Position numbers and translations under genes: made by a program. Shown here one piece after another: positions 35,252 to 44,212 of a stretch of DNA of 44,257 nucleotides. A model generated the notes under the pieces. That model saw only the letters and a program-made list of their open reading frames with translations. It made no database searches and was not told the origin of the DNA. The DNA is from CAYMGM01 sp964390005 (lineage in GTDB: Bacteria > Pseudomonadota > Alphaproteobacteria > UBA9219), in assembly GCA_964390005.1 (NCBI GenBank), contig CAYMGM010000014.1, forward strand, positions 1 to 44,257, given 5' to 3'. Numbering within the stretch: the first letter of the stretch is position 1; each line of letters begins with the position of its first letter.

Positions 35252-36555
35252 GCATCATTCGTTTCAAGAGTTTTATGCAAGAACGTGTAGATTTGTCGGA
35301 AACGGGAGAAGAAACCTTACTTTCAGTTTCTGAGTATTACGGCGTAAAGCCAAGAAAAGATGCATTTTCACAAGAGGCTTTTGAATCTCGCGCAGCTAGT
35401 CTTGAAGGGTATAGGCGCGTATTTGAGAATGATCTTGTTATGAACTATATGCTTGCATGGAAAGGTGCTTATGGCGTTTCCAATTTTTCAGGCATTGTTA
35501 GTCCGGCTTATGCTGTTTTTAAAATAGATTCTCAAAAAGCTTTCCCCTCATACGTTCATTATTGCTTGCGCTCAGAACGATTTAAAAGCTACTTCAGGGC
35601 TCATTCAAAGGGGATTATTGAATCGCGCCTGCGTTTGTATCCTGACACTTTCTTGTCTCTCTCTATAGATCTACCGGATTATGAAACCCAAAAAGAGATC
35701 GCCGCTTTTCTTGATCGCGAAACTGCACGCATTGATCAACTGATTGAGAAAAAAGAAAAAATGATCTCTGTTCTAGATGAGAGGAAAAACTATCTTATCA
35801 ACAGAGTGATACGAAATTGTCTAAATCCCTTGAGTTTGTTTCAAGACACGACAGATCCCTTGATCGGATCCATACCTGCTCATTGGACACTGAAAAGATT
35901 GCGTCATATTGCCCAGATGCAAAACGGAATTAGTGCAGGTGCAGAATACTTTGGTTCGGGCTTTCCCTTTGTAGGGTATGGTGACGTGTACAAAAACCCT
36001 TCTCTCCCGAAAAGCGTCCACGGGCTCGCCAATTCCTCTGATACAGATAGGTTCCGCTACTCGGTACAAGAAGGTGATATATTTTTCACAAGAACATCAG
36101 AGGTTTCTGAAGAAATTGGAATATCATCGGTGTGTCTCAGCAGCATTAATGCCGCAGTTTTTTCAGGATTTTTGATAAGGGTTCGGCCTAGCAATGGTGT
36201 CCTGCATCCCAATTTTTCTAAATATTATTTTAGAAGCAATATTCCGCGTCTTTTCTTCACTAAGGAAATGAATTTGGTAACACGAGCATCTCTGGGGCAG
36301 GATTTGCTCAAAAGGCTTCCTGTGATAATTCCTCCTCTTGAAGAACAAGAGCAGATAGCAACGTACTTGGATGAAGAAACGGGCAGGACTGAACGATTGA
36401 TCAGCCAAATAAGCAAAACCATTGAACGTCTCAAGAACTTGAAAGTTTCCACGATTACCGAAGCAGTTACAGGACAGCTCGACATTCGCTCTTGGAAAAA
36501 GCGGGGAAGCACAGATCATCGGCTTGATCAAATTGAGGAGGCCATGGCGTCATGA
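35248..36555 (+). CDS. hsdS: Type I restriction-modification specificity subunit
   Basis: The 435-aa protein has the usual two halves, each a target-recognition domain followed by a conserved helical spacer. The first spacer is PDYETQKEIAAFLDRETARI with QLIEKKEKMISVLDERK (about 148-185). The second is PPLEEQEQIATYLDEETGR with ERLISQISKTIERLKNLK (about 366-405). Each domain reads half of a split DNA target, which cannot be inferred here. The first domain lacks the common WxxxxLG start found in the second (HWTLKRLRHIAQMQNGISAG), so it may be divergent or slightly shortened. It overlaps its neighbours by ATGA on both sides. Confidence 0.93.
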   Translation: MSIIRFKSFMQERVDLSETGEETLLSVSEYYGVKPRKDAFSQEAFESRAASLEGYRRVFENDLVMNYMLAWKGAYGVSNFSGIVSPAYAVFKIDSQKAFPSYVHYCLRSERFKSYFRAHSKGIIESRLRLYPDTFLSLSIDLPDYETQKEIAAFLDRETARIDQLIEKKEKMISVLDERKNYLINRVIRNCLNPLSLFQDTTDPLIGSIPAHWTLKRLRHIAQMQNGISAGAEYFGSGFPFVGYGDVYKNPSLPKSVHGLANSSDTDRFRYSVQEGDIFFTRTSEVSEEIGISSVCLSSINAAVFSGFLIRVRPSNGVLHPNFSKYYFRSNIPRLFFTKEMNLVTRASLGQDLLKRLPVIIPPLEEQEQIATYLDEETGRTERLISQISKTIERLKNLKVSTITEAVTGQLDIRSWKKRGSTDHRLDQIEEAMAS

Positions 36556-36962
36556 TGCTTCCTTGGCAAAAGAACTGCACAAAATGCGCTTTCTGCATTA
36601 AAGCCTGGCGATCAGAAGACGACGGTCAGGAAAAAATGTTTTCCATTACGAATGATAATCGTGAGGATCTAAGAAACCAACAAACGGACTTCATTCGCTC
36701 AAACAGCGTGGTCTGCCAGTATCTTAAATGTTATCACAATCAATGGAACGAAGCGGTCAGCGGTACGGACGTTCCCGCACTTCGCAAAAAACTTCCCAAT
36801 AAAAAATGCTCTCATTTTTATTCAGCTGATAGAGCCGAAGATATGCTTCTGCCCGCCATTGTGAAAGAGCAAGAGCGGTCAAAGCAGAATGATCGATATT
36901 ACCTAACCCTTTTTCTAACCTTTGTTGCCGCCGCCGCGTCTCTAATTGGGGTATTCAAATGA
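36552..36962 (+). CDS. Cys-rich protein with C-terminal membrane anchor, inside the hsd operon
   Basis: The 136-aa protein has CTKCAFC (Cys9, Cys12, Cys15), Cys55 and Cys60 (VVCQYLKCYH), and Cys86/His88 (KKCSHFY). This pattern suggests one or two zinc sites. Residues about 117-135 form one hydrophobic helix (YLTLFLTFVAAAASLIGVF) near the C-terminus, so the domain probably faces the cytosol as a tail-anchored protein. It begins in the hsdS stop and ends in the hsdR start (ATGA at both ends). I do not recognise the family; it is not a standard type I component. It may place the complex at the membrane or sense incoming DNA; both are guesses. Confidence 0.75.
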   Translation: MMLPWQKNCTKCAFCIKAWRSEDDGQEKMFSITNDNREDLRNQQTDFIRSNSVVCQYLKCYHNQWNEAVSGTDVPALRKKLPNKKCSHFYSADRAEDMLLPAIVKEQERSKQNDRYYLTLFLTFVAAAASLIGVFK

Positions 36963-39931
36963 CCAGAACCTATTCATCCGACACAATCCATCGCGAAGAT
37001 GTGGTGCAATATCATTTGATTGACAATCTTGTCGCCAACCAAGGATACCGCAAACGCGCATCGGATGATTATGATCGGGCCGCTGCCCTTGATAAAGCCT
37101 TGGTTATGGAGTTTATCAAAACAACTCAAGCCGAAGAATGGAAGCGTTTAGAGGAGCAATATACAACGGCGGCAGAAATTGAGTTCTTCAAGCAACTCGA
37201 CAAGGCTCTTTCTCAACGCGGCACACTGGATGTATTGCGCCAGGGGATCAAGTTGATACCCGGCATTAAGTTTTCGCTGTGCTATTTCAAACCTGCCTCA
37301 GGCCTTAACGAAGATCTGCTTCGCCTGTTCAACGCAAATATCTTGAGTGTTGTTGATGAGCTGGAATACAGCGCTAAGAACGACAACCGCATAGACATTG
37401 CCTTGTTCGTCAACGGCATTCCACTTGCCACGATGGAGTGCAAGAACCTTTCGACAGGTTCAACCTTCCGCCATGCGGAAAGGCAATATCGCGCTGACCG
37501 TGCCCCAGCTGGCGAACCCCTTTTGACCTTCAAGCGCGGCGCGTTGGTTCACTTCGCGCTTGATCAAGATAATGTTTCGATGACAACGCGACTGAACAAC
37601 GGGAAGACCTTCTTCTTGCCCTTTAATCGTGGGCGTGATGGCGGGGCGGGCAACCCCGATGTTGAGAGCGAGTTCCGCATAGCCTATCTTTACAAAGACC
37701 TGGCCGATTGTCGCGCCATTTTCTCCCGTGATGTTCTTCTCGACATTGTTGGACGCTTTGTGCATTTGGAGAGCGATGACGGGAAAGAGAAAATGATCTT
37801 CCCCCGCTTTCAACAGCTTGATGCCGTTTTAAAGCTTATGTCTCATGCCAAGGCCTTTGGCTCTGGGCACAATTATTTGATCCAGCATTCAGCAGGATCC
37901 GGCAAATCAAACACAATCGGCTGGACAGCGCATCGTATGATCACGCTGCATAATGATCAGGATGAACCTGTGTTCAATACCGCAATCATAGTGACGGACC
38001 GTGTTGTCCTAGACCGCCAGCTTCAAAACACCGTTAAACAGTTTGAGCAGACTCAAGGGGTTGTCAAAAAGATCGACGGTACCTCGCGCCAATTAAAGGA
38101 GGCCATCCAGCAAGGGGCTCGTATTATCGTTACAACCATTCACAAATTCTCGACCGAGCACCTGAAAGAAATATCGGGTCAAGGCACACGGCGCTTTGCT
38201 GTTTTGATCGACGAGGCGCACGGATCACAATCTGGCTCCCATGCAACAAATTTGGCGAATGCTTTGTCGCGTGATGAGGAACAAAGCCCAACCGACATTG
38301 AAGATTTGATCGCTGATTATCAACGCCAGCGCGGCCCGCAAAGCAACATCAGCTATTTTGCGTTTACGGCCACCCCGCGCAACGTGACGTTAGAGCGTTT
38401 TGGGACCAAGGGTCCAGATGGCATGCCTCACCCGTTCCATTTGTACTCCATGCGCCAAGCGATTGAAGAAGGCTTTATCCTTGATGTCCTTCAAAACTAT
38501 ATGACCTACAAGTCATATTATCAGCTTGAAAAGGCTATTGAAGATGACCCCAGGTTCGAAAGTCGGGGAGCGCAACGCAAGGTTGCTCGTTTTGCCAAGC
38601 TCCACCCGACAGCCATTGCACAAAAGGTTGAAGTTATCGTTGAACACTTCCTACGCCATATATCAAAGGAGCTGAACGGCCACGGCAAAGCAATGGTCGT
38701 AACCCAAAGCCGCATTCAGGCCTTTAAGTATTTCGAGGCCATCAAAAAATATATCGAGGAAAACAGATATCAAGGCGTTCGCCCGCTGGTTGCTTTTTCC
38801 GGTGAGCTTGATGTTGAAGGAGTCACCTATACGGAGCCAGAGCTTAACGGCTTCTCAGAAACAGAGCTTCCTAGCAAATTTGATGGAACGGACTATCAAC
38901 TTCTTATCGTGGCCGAAAAATACCAGACAGGCTTTGACCAACCGAAGCTCTGCGCCATGTATGTTGACCGCAAGCTTGATGGGCTGCAAGCCGTCCAGAC
39001 CCTTTCTCGTTTGAACCGTACCTTTCCTGACAAACATCGCACCTATATCTTGGATTTTCAAAACACGATAGAGGATATCCAAAAGGCGTTTGAACCATAT
39101 TATGAGGCAACCTCACTTGAGGCCATGACAGATCCCAATCAGATTTATGATCTTGAGGGGCGGATCAAAAAGTTCGGCATTATCGATGATGGAGAAGTGG
39201 GTCGTTTTGCCGAAATCTTTTACAAAGGCAATCTGGATTCAGGAGATCGCATCAATCTTGAAAAACTTGTACGTAATGCGGTTCAACGCTTCGACTATGA
39301 AGAGGATGAAGGCAAACAGGAAGAGTTTCGTCAACTCTTGAAAAGTTATATGCGCTTTTATTCCTTTGTCGCGCAAGTCATGCGTCTTGAGGACACAGGG
39401 CTTGAAAAACTGTATGCTTATGCCTCATGGCTTGCAAAGCTCTTGCCCAACCGAGAAATCCCTGGGGATATCGAAATTACAGAAGACATGCTTCGCCTTC
39501 AGGCCTTTCGATTGGAAAAGAAAGAGGATGGCAACGCCTCCCTTGCTCCCGGCTCTACGACGCCGCTTTCTGCGATTAAGGAATTCGGTGCGAAGCCATA
39601 CACCGAGGATGAAGAAAAGACCCTTTCAGAAATTATCCAAAACTTCAATCAAAGGCACGGAACGGATTTTACCGAAGAAGATTTCAAGCGGTATGAGCAA
39701 ATTAATCAGCTGGCCCTTGAGGATCAGGAACTTCAAGACATGTTGCGCAACAACGCCCCCGACGTAGTGGAAGGGGTCTATTCGCAAAGATATATGGAGA
39801 AAGCTATCCGCCGGTTCCAAGCCGACGATGATTTGGAGAACATCTTCCTAAGCGATCAAGACATGCGCAAACGCATCATAAACTTCTTTTTCTCAAAAGC
39901 CCTTCGCGAAGTCAGAGACGAGGTGCGGTAA
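36959..39931 (+). CDS. hsdR: Type I restriction endonuclease/translocase subunit
   Basis: The 990-aa protein has the HsdR layout. An N-terminal PD-(D/E)XK nuclease shows Asp146 (NRIDIALF) and Glu160-x-Lys162 (ATMECKN). The superfamily 2 translocase follows: Walker A SAGSGKSNT (311-319), DEAH (418-421) in VLIDEAHGSQSG, motif III FAFTATPRNV, and motif VI QTLSRLNRTFPDK. The C-terminal ~250 residues are helical and acidic, as expected for the HsdM-docking part. The enzyme pumps DNA from unmethylated sites and cuts when stalled. All catalytic residues are present, so the system appears intact. The Hachiman-like pair starts 3 bp after its stop. Confidence 0.96.
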   Translation: MTRTYSSDTIHREDVVQYHLIDNLVANQGYRKRASDDYDRAAALDKALVMEFIKTTQAEEWKRLEEQYTTAAEIEFFKQLDKALSQRGTLDVLRQGIKLIPGIKFSLCYFKPASGLNEDLLRLFNANILSVVDELEYSAKNDNRIDIALFVNGIPLATMECKNLSTGSTFRHAERQYRADRAPAGEPLLTFKRGALVHFALDQDNVSMTTRLNNGKTFFLPFNRGRDGGAGNPDVESEFRIAYLYKDLADCRAIFSRDVLLDIVGRFVHLESDDGKEKMIFPRFQQLDAVLKLMSHAKAFGSGHNYLIQHSAGSGKSNTIGWTAHRMITLHNDQDEPVFNTAIIVTDRVVLDRQLQNTVKQFEQTQGVVKKIDGTSRQLKEAIQQGARIIVTTIHKFSTEHLKEISGQGTRRFAVLIDEAHGSQSGSHATNLANALSRDEEQSPTDIEDLIADYQRQRGPQSNISYFAFTATPRNVTLERFGTKGPDGMPHPFHLYSMRQAIEEGFILDVLQNYMTYKSYYQLEKAIEDDPRFESRGAQRKVARFAKLHPTAIAQKVEVIVEHFLRHISKELNGHGKAMVVTQSRIQAFKYFEAIKKYIEENRYQGVRPLVAFSGELDVEGVTYTEPELNGFSETELPSKFDGTDYQLLIVAEKYQTGFDQPKLCAMYVDRKLDGLQAVQTLSRLNRTFPDKHRTYILDFQNTIEDIQKAFEPYYEATSLEAMTDPNQIYDLEGRIKKFGIIDDGEVGRFAEIFYKGNLDSGDRINLEKLVRNAVQRFDYEEDEGKQEEFRQLLKSYMRFYSFVAQVMRLEDTGLEKLYAYASWLAKLLPNREIPGDIEITEDMLRLQAFRLEKKEDGNASLAPGSTTPLSAIKEFGAKPYTEDEEKTLSEIIQNFNQRHGTDFTEEDFKRYEQINQLALEDQELQDMLRNNAPDVVEGVYSQRYMEKAIRRFQADDDLENIFLSDQDMRKRIINFFFSKALREVRDEVR

Positions 39932-39934
39932 CAA

Positions 39935-40780
39935 ATGAGCCCTGTAGTTATTCAGCACACCCCCATAGATGAATATTGTGAGGGGGAGAAATGGGAGGCT
40001 TTAGATGAAGACTCTTTAGCAAGACTTGTGGCCATCATTGCGATGGGACAAGCTAAACATGCTGCAGACATTCTCAAAGAACTTAAACCTATGGCTCCAT
40101 CTTTTACAAAAGAGAGTCTAATTAATGAAGCCAAAGTTAAGTTGACTGTACAAGAGGATTACAATAACGGGGAGCAAAGAAGGGGGTACCCGTGCATTCA
40201 AAGAGATGGGTATATATTTGAGATAATTTCCTGGATTGCTGCTTCGAAACTATATGGAAAGAATGCCCTTCTTAAACCTCCCCATATTTGTGCGACAACG
40301 CAAGGTCTAGACGGCCTTATGTTAGAGCTTTCAGAAGACAAGACTCAAATTAAATTCACAACTGTTTTTGAGGATAAGTGTACAGAAGATCCAAGGGGAA
40401 CTTTTATCAGCCATGTGGTCCCTGCCTTCCTGGAAAGACATCAAAACAAGAGAGACGCAGAGCTTGTGGATGCAGCAACTACCCTTCTTGCTGTAGCAAG
40501 GGTAGATGACTGTAAGTTATCTGAAATGGCTGCGGCTGTTACTGACCGCAATTCAAGAAAATACAGAGCTTCCTTTGCCGTAGACAGATCCTACGATGCT
40601 CAAGAGAAACGCGCGGCCCTGTTCAAGGATTTTAATAGAATTAATGGGATTAACAAAGATCATCGGATCGGCGGTACATTTGTACATGATGGTGTCCTTC
40701 GCGAGTGGTTTAATCAATTTGCCCTAAAGGCGATAAATTATCTTGATAGCCTTAATAACGTAGAGGCTCCAAATGTTTGA
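39935..40780 (+). CDS. hamA: HamA-like (DUF1837) PD-(D/E)XK nuclease, Hachiman/AbpA type
   Basis: The 281-aa protein resembles DUF1837 proteins, the nuclease subunit of Hachiman and AbpAB-like anti-phage systems. Visible active-site elements are Glu96 (YIFEIISW), Asp126 (TTQGLDGLMLEL) and Glu146-x-Lys148 (FTTVFEDKCTED), a good PD-(D/E)XK triad. HamA is thought to degrade DNA broadly once its helicase partner is triggered. The N-terminal ~80 residues are less conserved. It starts 3 bp after hsdR and overlaps the helicase gene by 8 bp, so it is coupled to both. Assignment rests on motif pattern plus helicase neighbour, not on alignment. Confidence 0.7.
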   Translation: MSPVVIQHTPIDEYCEGEKWEALDEDSLARLVAIIAMGQAKHAADILKELKPMAPSFTKESLINEAKVKLTVQEDYNNGEQRRGYPCIQRDGYIFEIISWIAASKLYGKNALLKPPHICATTQGLDGLMLELSEDKTQIKFTTVFEDKCTEDPRGTFISHVVPAFLERHQNKRDAELVDAATTLLAVARVDDCKLSEMAAAVTDRNSRKYRASFAVDRSYDAQEKRAALFKDFNRINGINKDHRIGGTFVHDGVLREWFNQFALKAINYLDSLNNVEAPNV

Positions 40781-43700
40781 CAGCATAACGGCAGAGAAAA
40801 TGAAAAGAGCTCCTGCTGTCCCAGGGCTTAATCCCAATGACATCCCGGCGCTGATCACGCGACACTATGCATCCCTTGTTTCTGCCCGCCTTGGAGATCG
40901 TATAGATGATTTCGAAAGCCAGGAAGGAGTTTGGCCTCTTGAACGGATAGCCGATACATATGAACTAATGGCGTCTTTGTTGTCTGACGAGAACAGTAGA
41001 AGCTCTGCATCATTTGTAGCAGCAACAGCGCAACAAATCTTAGCAAGGAGGGATAGTATAACAAATGTGGAGGATACATCCCCTCTTATTGATATAGGTT
41101 TTGTCTCTGCTGCTATATCTGCTCCCTTGTTGTTTTTAGCTGCTGAACAATATGCAGATGCATTCGAGGCGGCGGCGGCGATAAGACCAAGAAATAGAAA
41201 GCAGCTATATGAAGCTCAAATACTCTCTGAGAATATTTATGCTCTTGCTCGGGGCAATTTGGAAGGAATTTTAAGCCGCGCCACGCGGTGGAGACGGTTG
41301 ATCCCTAACCGGACGCTTGATGAACAAGCTTTTGCCGCTTTATTGGAGATGCTTATTCTTGGTATTGAGGCGTTGGCTGCACGATTTCTTGGAGAAACAA
41401 TTTCTGGCGAGAGAGATCGCGCCCCCAAACAACCGAATGATATTTTCGTCGATGTAATCAACTTGTCCAAGAAAATGCAAAAGGAAGAAAGTGGGCAAGA
41501 ATTTTTATCATCTTTTGACGGGCCTGCTCGGTTAGCTTCCATTTTATCTATAGTAAGCAAAAACATTGAGAAAGCTGCACTGATTGATATTCCAGCGCCA
41601 GCTGACGCGGATGTTAATATATGGGGGGCATGGCTCAAGGAAAGAGCAAAAAAGTTCCCATTCGTCTGGCCAAACCATCGAGAAGCAGTTCAAAAAGATT
41701 TCTGCCAAACTGGTAAATCCGCTGTCATTATCTTACCGACGGGAGCAGGAAAAACAACCATTTCATCACTTAAAATTGCAGGGGTTCTCGCTCGCCGAAA
41801 GAAAGTCATTTTTTTAGCCCCGACACATGCCTTGGTTGAGCAACTGACAACAGATCTTCAAGAAACGTTTGATGAGAGTTTTTTGGGTTCAATAGCCTCT
41901 AATGACTTTGACCTACTGTTTGAATCAGACAGTCAGGTCCATGATATTGAGGTGATGACACCAGAGCGCTGCTTAATGATGCTTTCATTTGTCCCGGAAG
42001 CTTTCGAAGATGTTGGCTTGTTGGTGTTTGATGAGTGCCATTTGCTTAGCCCTCAATCAGGAAAAATTCGAAGAGCCCTAGATAGCATGCTATGCCTTTT
42101 GCGTTTTAATTATATTTTGCCAGATGCAGATTTGCTCTTTATGTCTGCAATGTTAAAAAATGGGCATGATTTTAGTGAGTGGATCAGCTCTTTAACGGGC
42201 AGGGACAGTATTTGTGTTGACTTGCTATGGAAACCAAGCCGTCAAGCTCGTGGTGTTGTGATATATAGGGAAGCTGAGCTCGCGCAGGCCAAACAAGAAG
42301 CTTTAGCCATTCAGAAAGAGGAAGACGAAAAAAAACAAGAACAAGCTAGAGATTTAAGACGAAGAGCACAGGATTTAGTCAAGGCATACCCATTTGCCAT
42401 TTGGGGGTTGGAACACAATTGGCTTGACCTAAAGGCGAAGACAGCAAATATTATAACAACGCAATTACTTGACAAGAAAGTTCCTCTCTCAGGAAGCTTG
42501 GGCTCCAGAAACACAGTCGAAATCAAACCTAACGCCAATGAAGTTGCGGCCTTTCTTGCTGTATCCGCAGCCAAAAATAACTTAAAATCCATTATTTTTG
42601 TTAATCAAAAAAAGGCCGCCATATCTGTTGCAAGCAACATTTGTAAACAGCTATCAAGTCCAATAGAAAGTTCTCCTGAGGAAGAGAAAAAGTGGGAGGC
42701 TCTTGCTGTCGAGTTGGGAGGGATACAACACGCTTTGTTTGCGCCTACCGATGTTGCAGTACCCCACAATGCTTCAATGTTATATTTGGAACGACAACTT
42801 GCGGAGGGAATGTTTAAAAGAGAAGCTGGGGCTAAAGTAATTGTGGCCACACCGACTTTAGCGCAGGGGTTAAATCTTCCAGCACATTTTGCCGTTCTCG
42901 CTGGGGATAAAAGAGCGCGTCCAAAAACAAAGGAACGTTCAGGAGGAAGGGATAGTCTTGAAGCACATGAAATCCTTAACGCAGCTGCTCGATCTGGGCG
43001 AGCAGGACATCTTGCAAATGGTGTAGTTCTCCTCGTCCCGGAGCCGGTCATTTCTTTCTCGGAAGATGAGAATATTGATGCAAACATTGTTCAGAAAATG
43101 AAGTCGCTTTTTCCAGAGGATGACAGGTGTGTCCTAATTACTGACCCATTAGAGGCGGTGTTAGACAAGATTACCATTGGCGACACACTAAATGTTGATG
43201 TGAGATATTTAATCAACAGAATGTCATTGTTAGACAATGTCCCTGATGCAAGCAAAGAAAGACCTTTGTTCGATTTGAGAACGTCTCTTGGCGCTTTTTT
43301 GGCTCAAAAGAGATCTTTACATAATGAATTTGCAGAGAAGATCGAGGCTATTAAAGCTGAAATAAAAAAAACAACCATAGATGGGATGGATCAAAGCGCT
43401 TTAGAGCTCGCATCGCAAAGTGGTTTGTCACTTGCGCTTCTTATAAAACTTAAAGAAAGGATTTTAAAAGATATTGGCAAGTTGCCAGAAACGATTGAAG
43501 GATGGGTTAATTGGGTTATGAATTGGTTCGCAGAGGACGAGGCTGCGCGCAACGATCTTTTTTATGAAACAAAAAAAGATATGCTCAGCATTTGCGGACA
43601 GAAAAACGACAACAATCTTTCCGACCAAGACTTAGACATTATTAAATCTGGGTTAATCGCGTGGGTTAAGGGGCTGCCCTTGGCCGACATTGAGAGGACT

Positions 43701-44003
43701 TTGGGAGGGGATTTGGACAAAGAGCCAAAATGTCCACGAGCTAGATTGCTCGTTACAAAGGTGATACCCCAAGGATTTTCCTTCATTTTTGGATTAGTGT
43801 CATCGGTTGTTAGAGTGATAGCGCCTTATGAGCAACAAGAGAGCCTCTCAGGGGAGGTCGTTGAGAATCTCGGCGTTGCAATAAGAAAAGGATACGACCT
43901 GCCTGAAAAAGTAGCTTTTGCCGCAAGTCTGCCCAAAGGACTGAGCAGAGTTCAAGTGCATGAATTATGGAGAAGTCAGAGCACAGTTGAAAATCACTTT
44001 TAG
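40773..44003 (+). CDS. hamB: HamB-like superfamily 2 helicase
   Basis: The 1076-aa protein has a helical N-terminal domain (1-300), then SF2 helicase motifs: Walker A LPTGAGKTT (321-329), VIFLAPTHALVEQL (Ia), LLVFDECHLLSP (motif II, DECH 420-423), LFMSAML (motif III, SAM instead of SAT), VIVATPTLAQGLNLPA and NAAARSGRAGHLANG (motif VI). The family matches Ski2/Brr2-like helicases used in Hachiman HamB. With HamA it would form a DNA-surveying complex that releases the nuclease on damaged or invading DNA. Helicase core residues are intact. The stop TAG at 44001-44003 is followed directly by repeat-rich DNA. Confidence 0.75.
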   Translation: MFDSITAEKMKRAPAVPGLNPNDIPALITRHYASLVSARLGDRIDDFESQEGVWPLERIADTYELMASLLSDENSRSSASFVAATAQQILARRDSITNVEDTSPLIDIGFVSAAISAPLLFLAAEQYADAFEAAAAIRPRNRKQLYEAQILSENIYALARGNLEGILSRATRWRRLIPNRTLDEQAFAALLEMLILGIEALAARFLGETISGERDRAPKQPNDIFVDVINLSKKMQKEESGQEFLSSFDGPARLASILSIVSKNIEKAALIDIPAPADADVNIWGAWLKERAKKFPFVWPNHREAVQKDFCQTGKSAVIILPTGAGKTTISSLKIAGVLARRKKVIFLAPTHALVEQLTTDLQETFDESFLGSIASNDFDLLFESDSQVHDIEVMTPERCLMMLSFVPEAFEDVGLLVFDECHLLSPQSGKIRRALDSMLCLLRFNYILPDADLLFMSAMLKNGHDFSEWISSLTGRDSICVDLLWKPSRQARGVVIYREAELAQAKQEALAIQKEEDEKKQEQARDLRRRAQDLVKAYPFAIWGLEHNWLDLKAKTANIITTQLLDKKVPLSGSLGSRNTVEIKPNANEVAAFLAVSAAKNNLKSIIFVNQKKAAISVASNICKQLSSPIESSPEEEKKWEALAVELGGIQHALFAPTDVAVPHNASMLYLERQLAEGMFKREAGAKVIVATPTLAQGLNLPAHFAVLAGDKRARPKTKERSGGRDSLEAHEILNAAARSGRAGHLANGVVLLVPEPVISFSEDENIDANIVQKMKSLFPEDDRCVLITDPLEAVLDKITIGDTLNVDVRYLINRMSLLDNVPDASKERPLFDLRTSLGAFLAQKRSLHNEFAEKIEAIKAEIKKTTIDGMDQSALELASQSGLSLALLIKLKERILKDIGKLPETIEGWVNWVMNWFAEDEAARNDLFYETKKDMLSICGQKNDNNLSDQDLDIIKSGLIAWVKGLPLADIERTLGGDLDKEPKCPRARLLVTKVIPQGFSFIFGLVSSVVRVIAPYEQQESLSGEVVENLGVAIRKGYDLPEKVAFAASLPKGLSRVQVHELWRSQSTVENHF

Positions 44004-44138
44004 GTAGAATTACAGCTTGTCTTGTTGGAGTCGCTCGAGGTACTTGGCGGCGTTTCGGCTTGTCGCGGGGTGCGCGGAGCCCCGGGCTGAGACAAATTTT
44101 GGAATTTTTTGCAAGGTCGTATTCCCGTAGAAGACAAT

Positions 44139-44187
44139 GACAGTTGCGACTTGGGCGACATGCATTGTCACTACTGTCGCAACTGTC
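44139..44187. repeat. 12-bp perfect inverted repeat
   Basis: GACAGTTGCGAC (44139-44150) and its exact complement GTCGCAACTGTC (44176-44187) are separated by 25 nt. The loop holds further partial copies of the GTC/GAC text. It could be a recombinase or regulator site; no T-run follows, so it is not a typical terminator. Confidence 0.8.
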
Positions 44188-44212
44188 TTCGTCACTAACG
44201 ATTAATCAATAA

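Noticed and set aside
44010..44195. 61-codon minus-strand ORF at the right edge
   Set aside because: It overlaps a perfect inverted repeat, starts with GTG without a ribosome site and matches nothing recognised.
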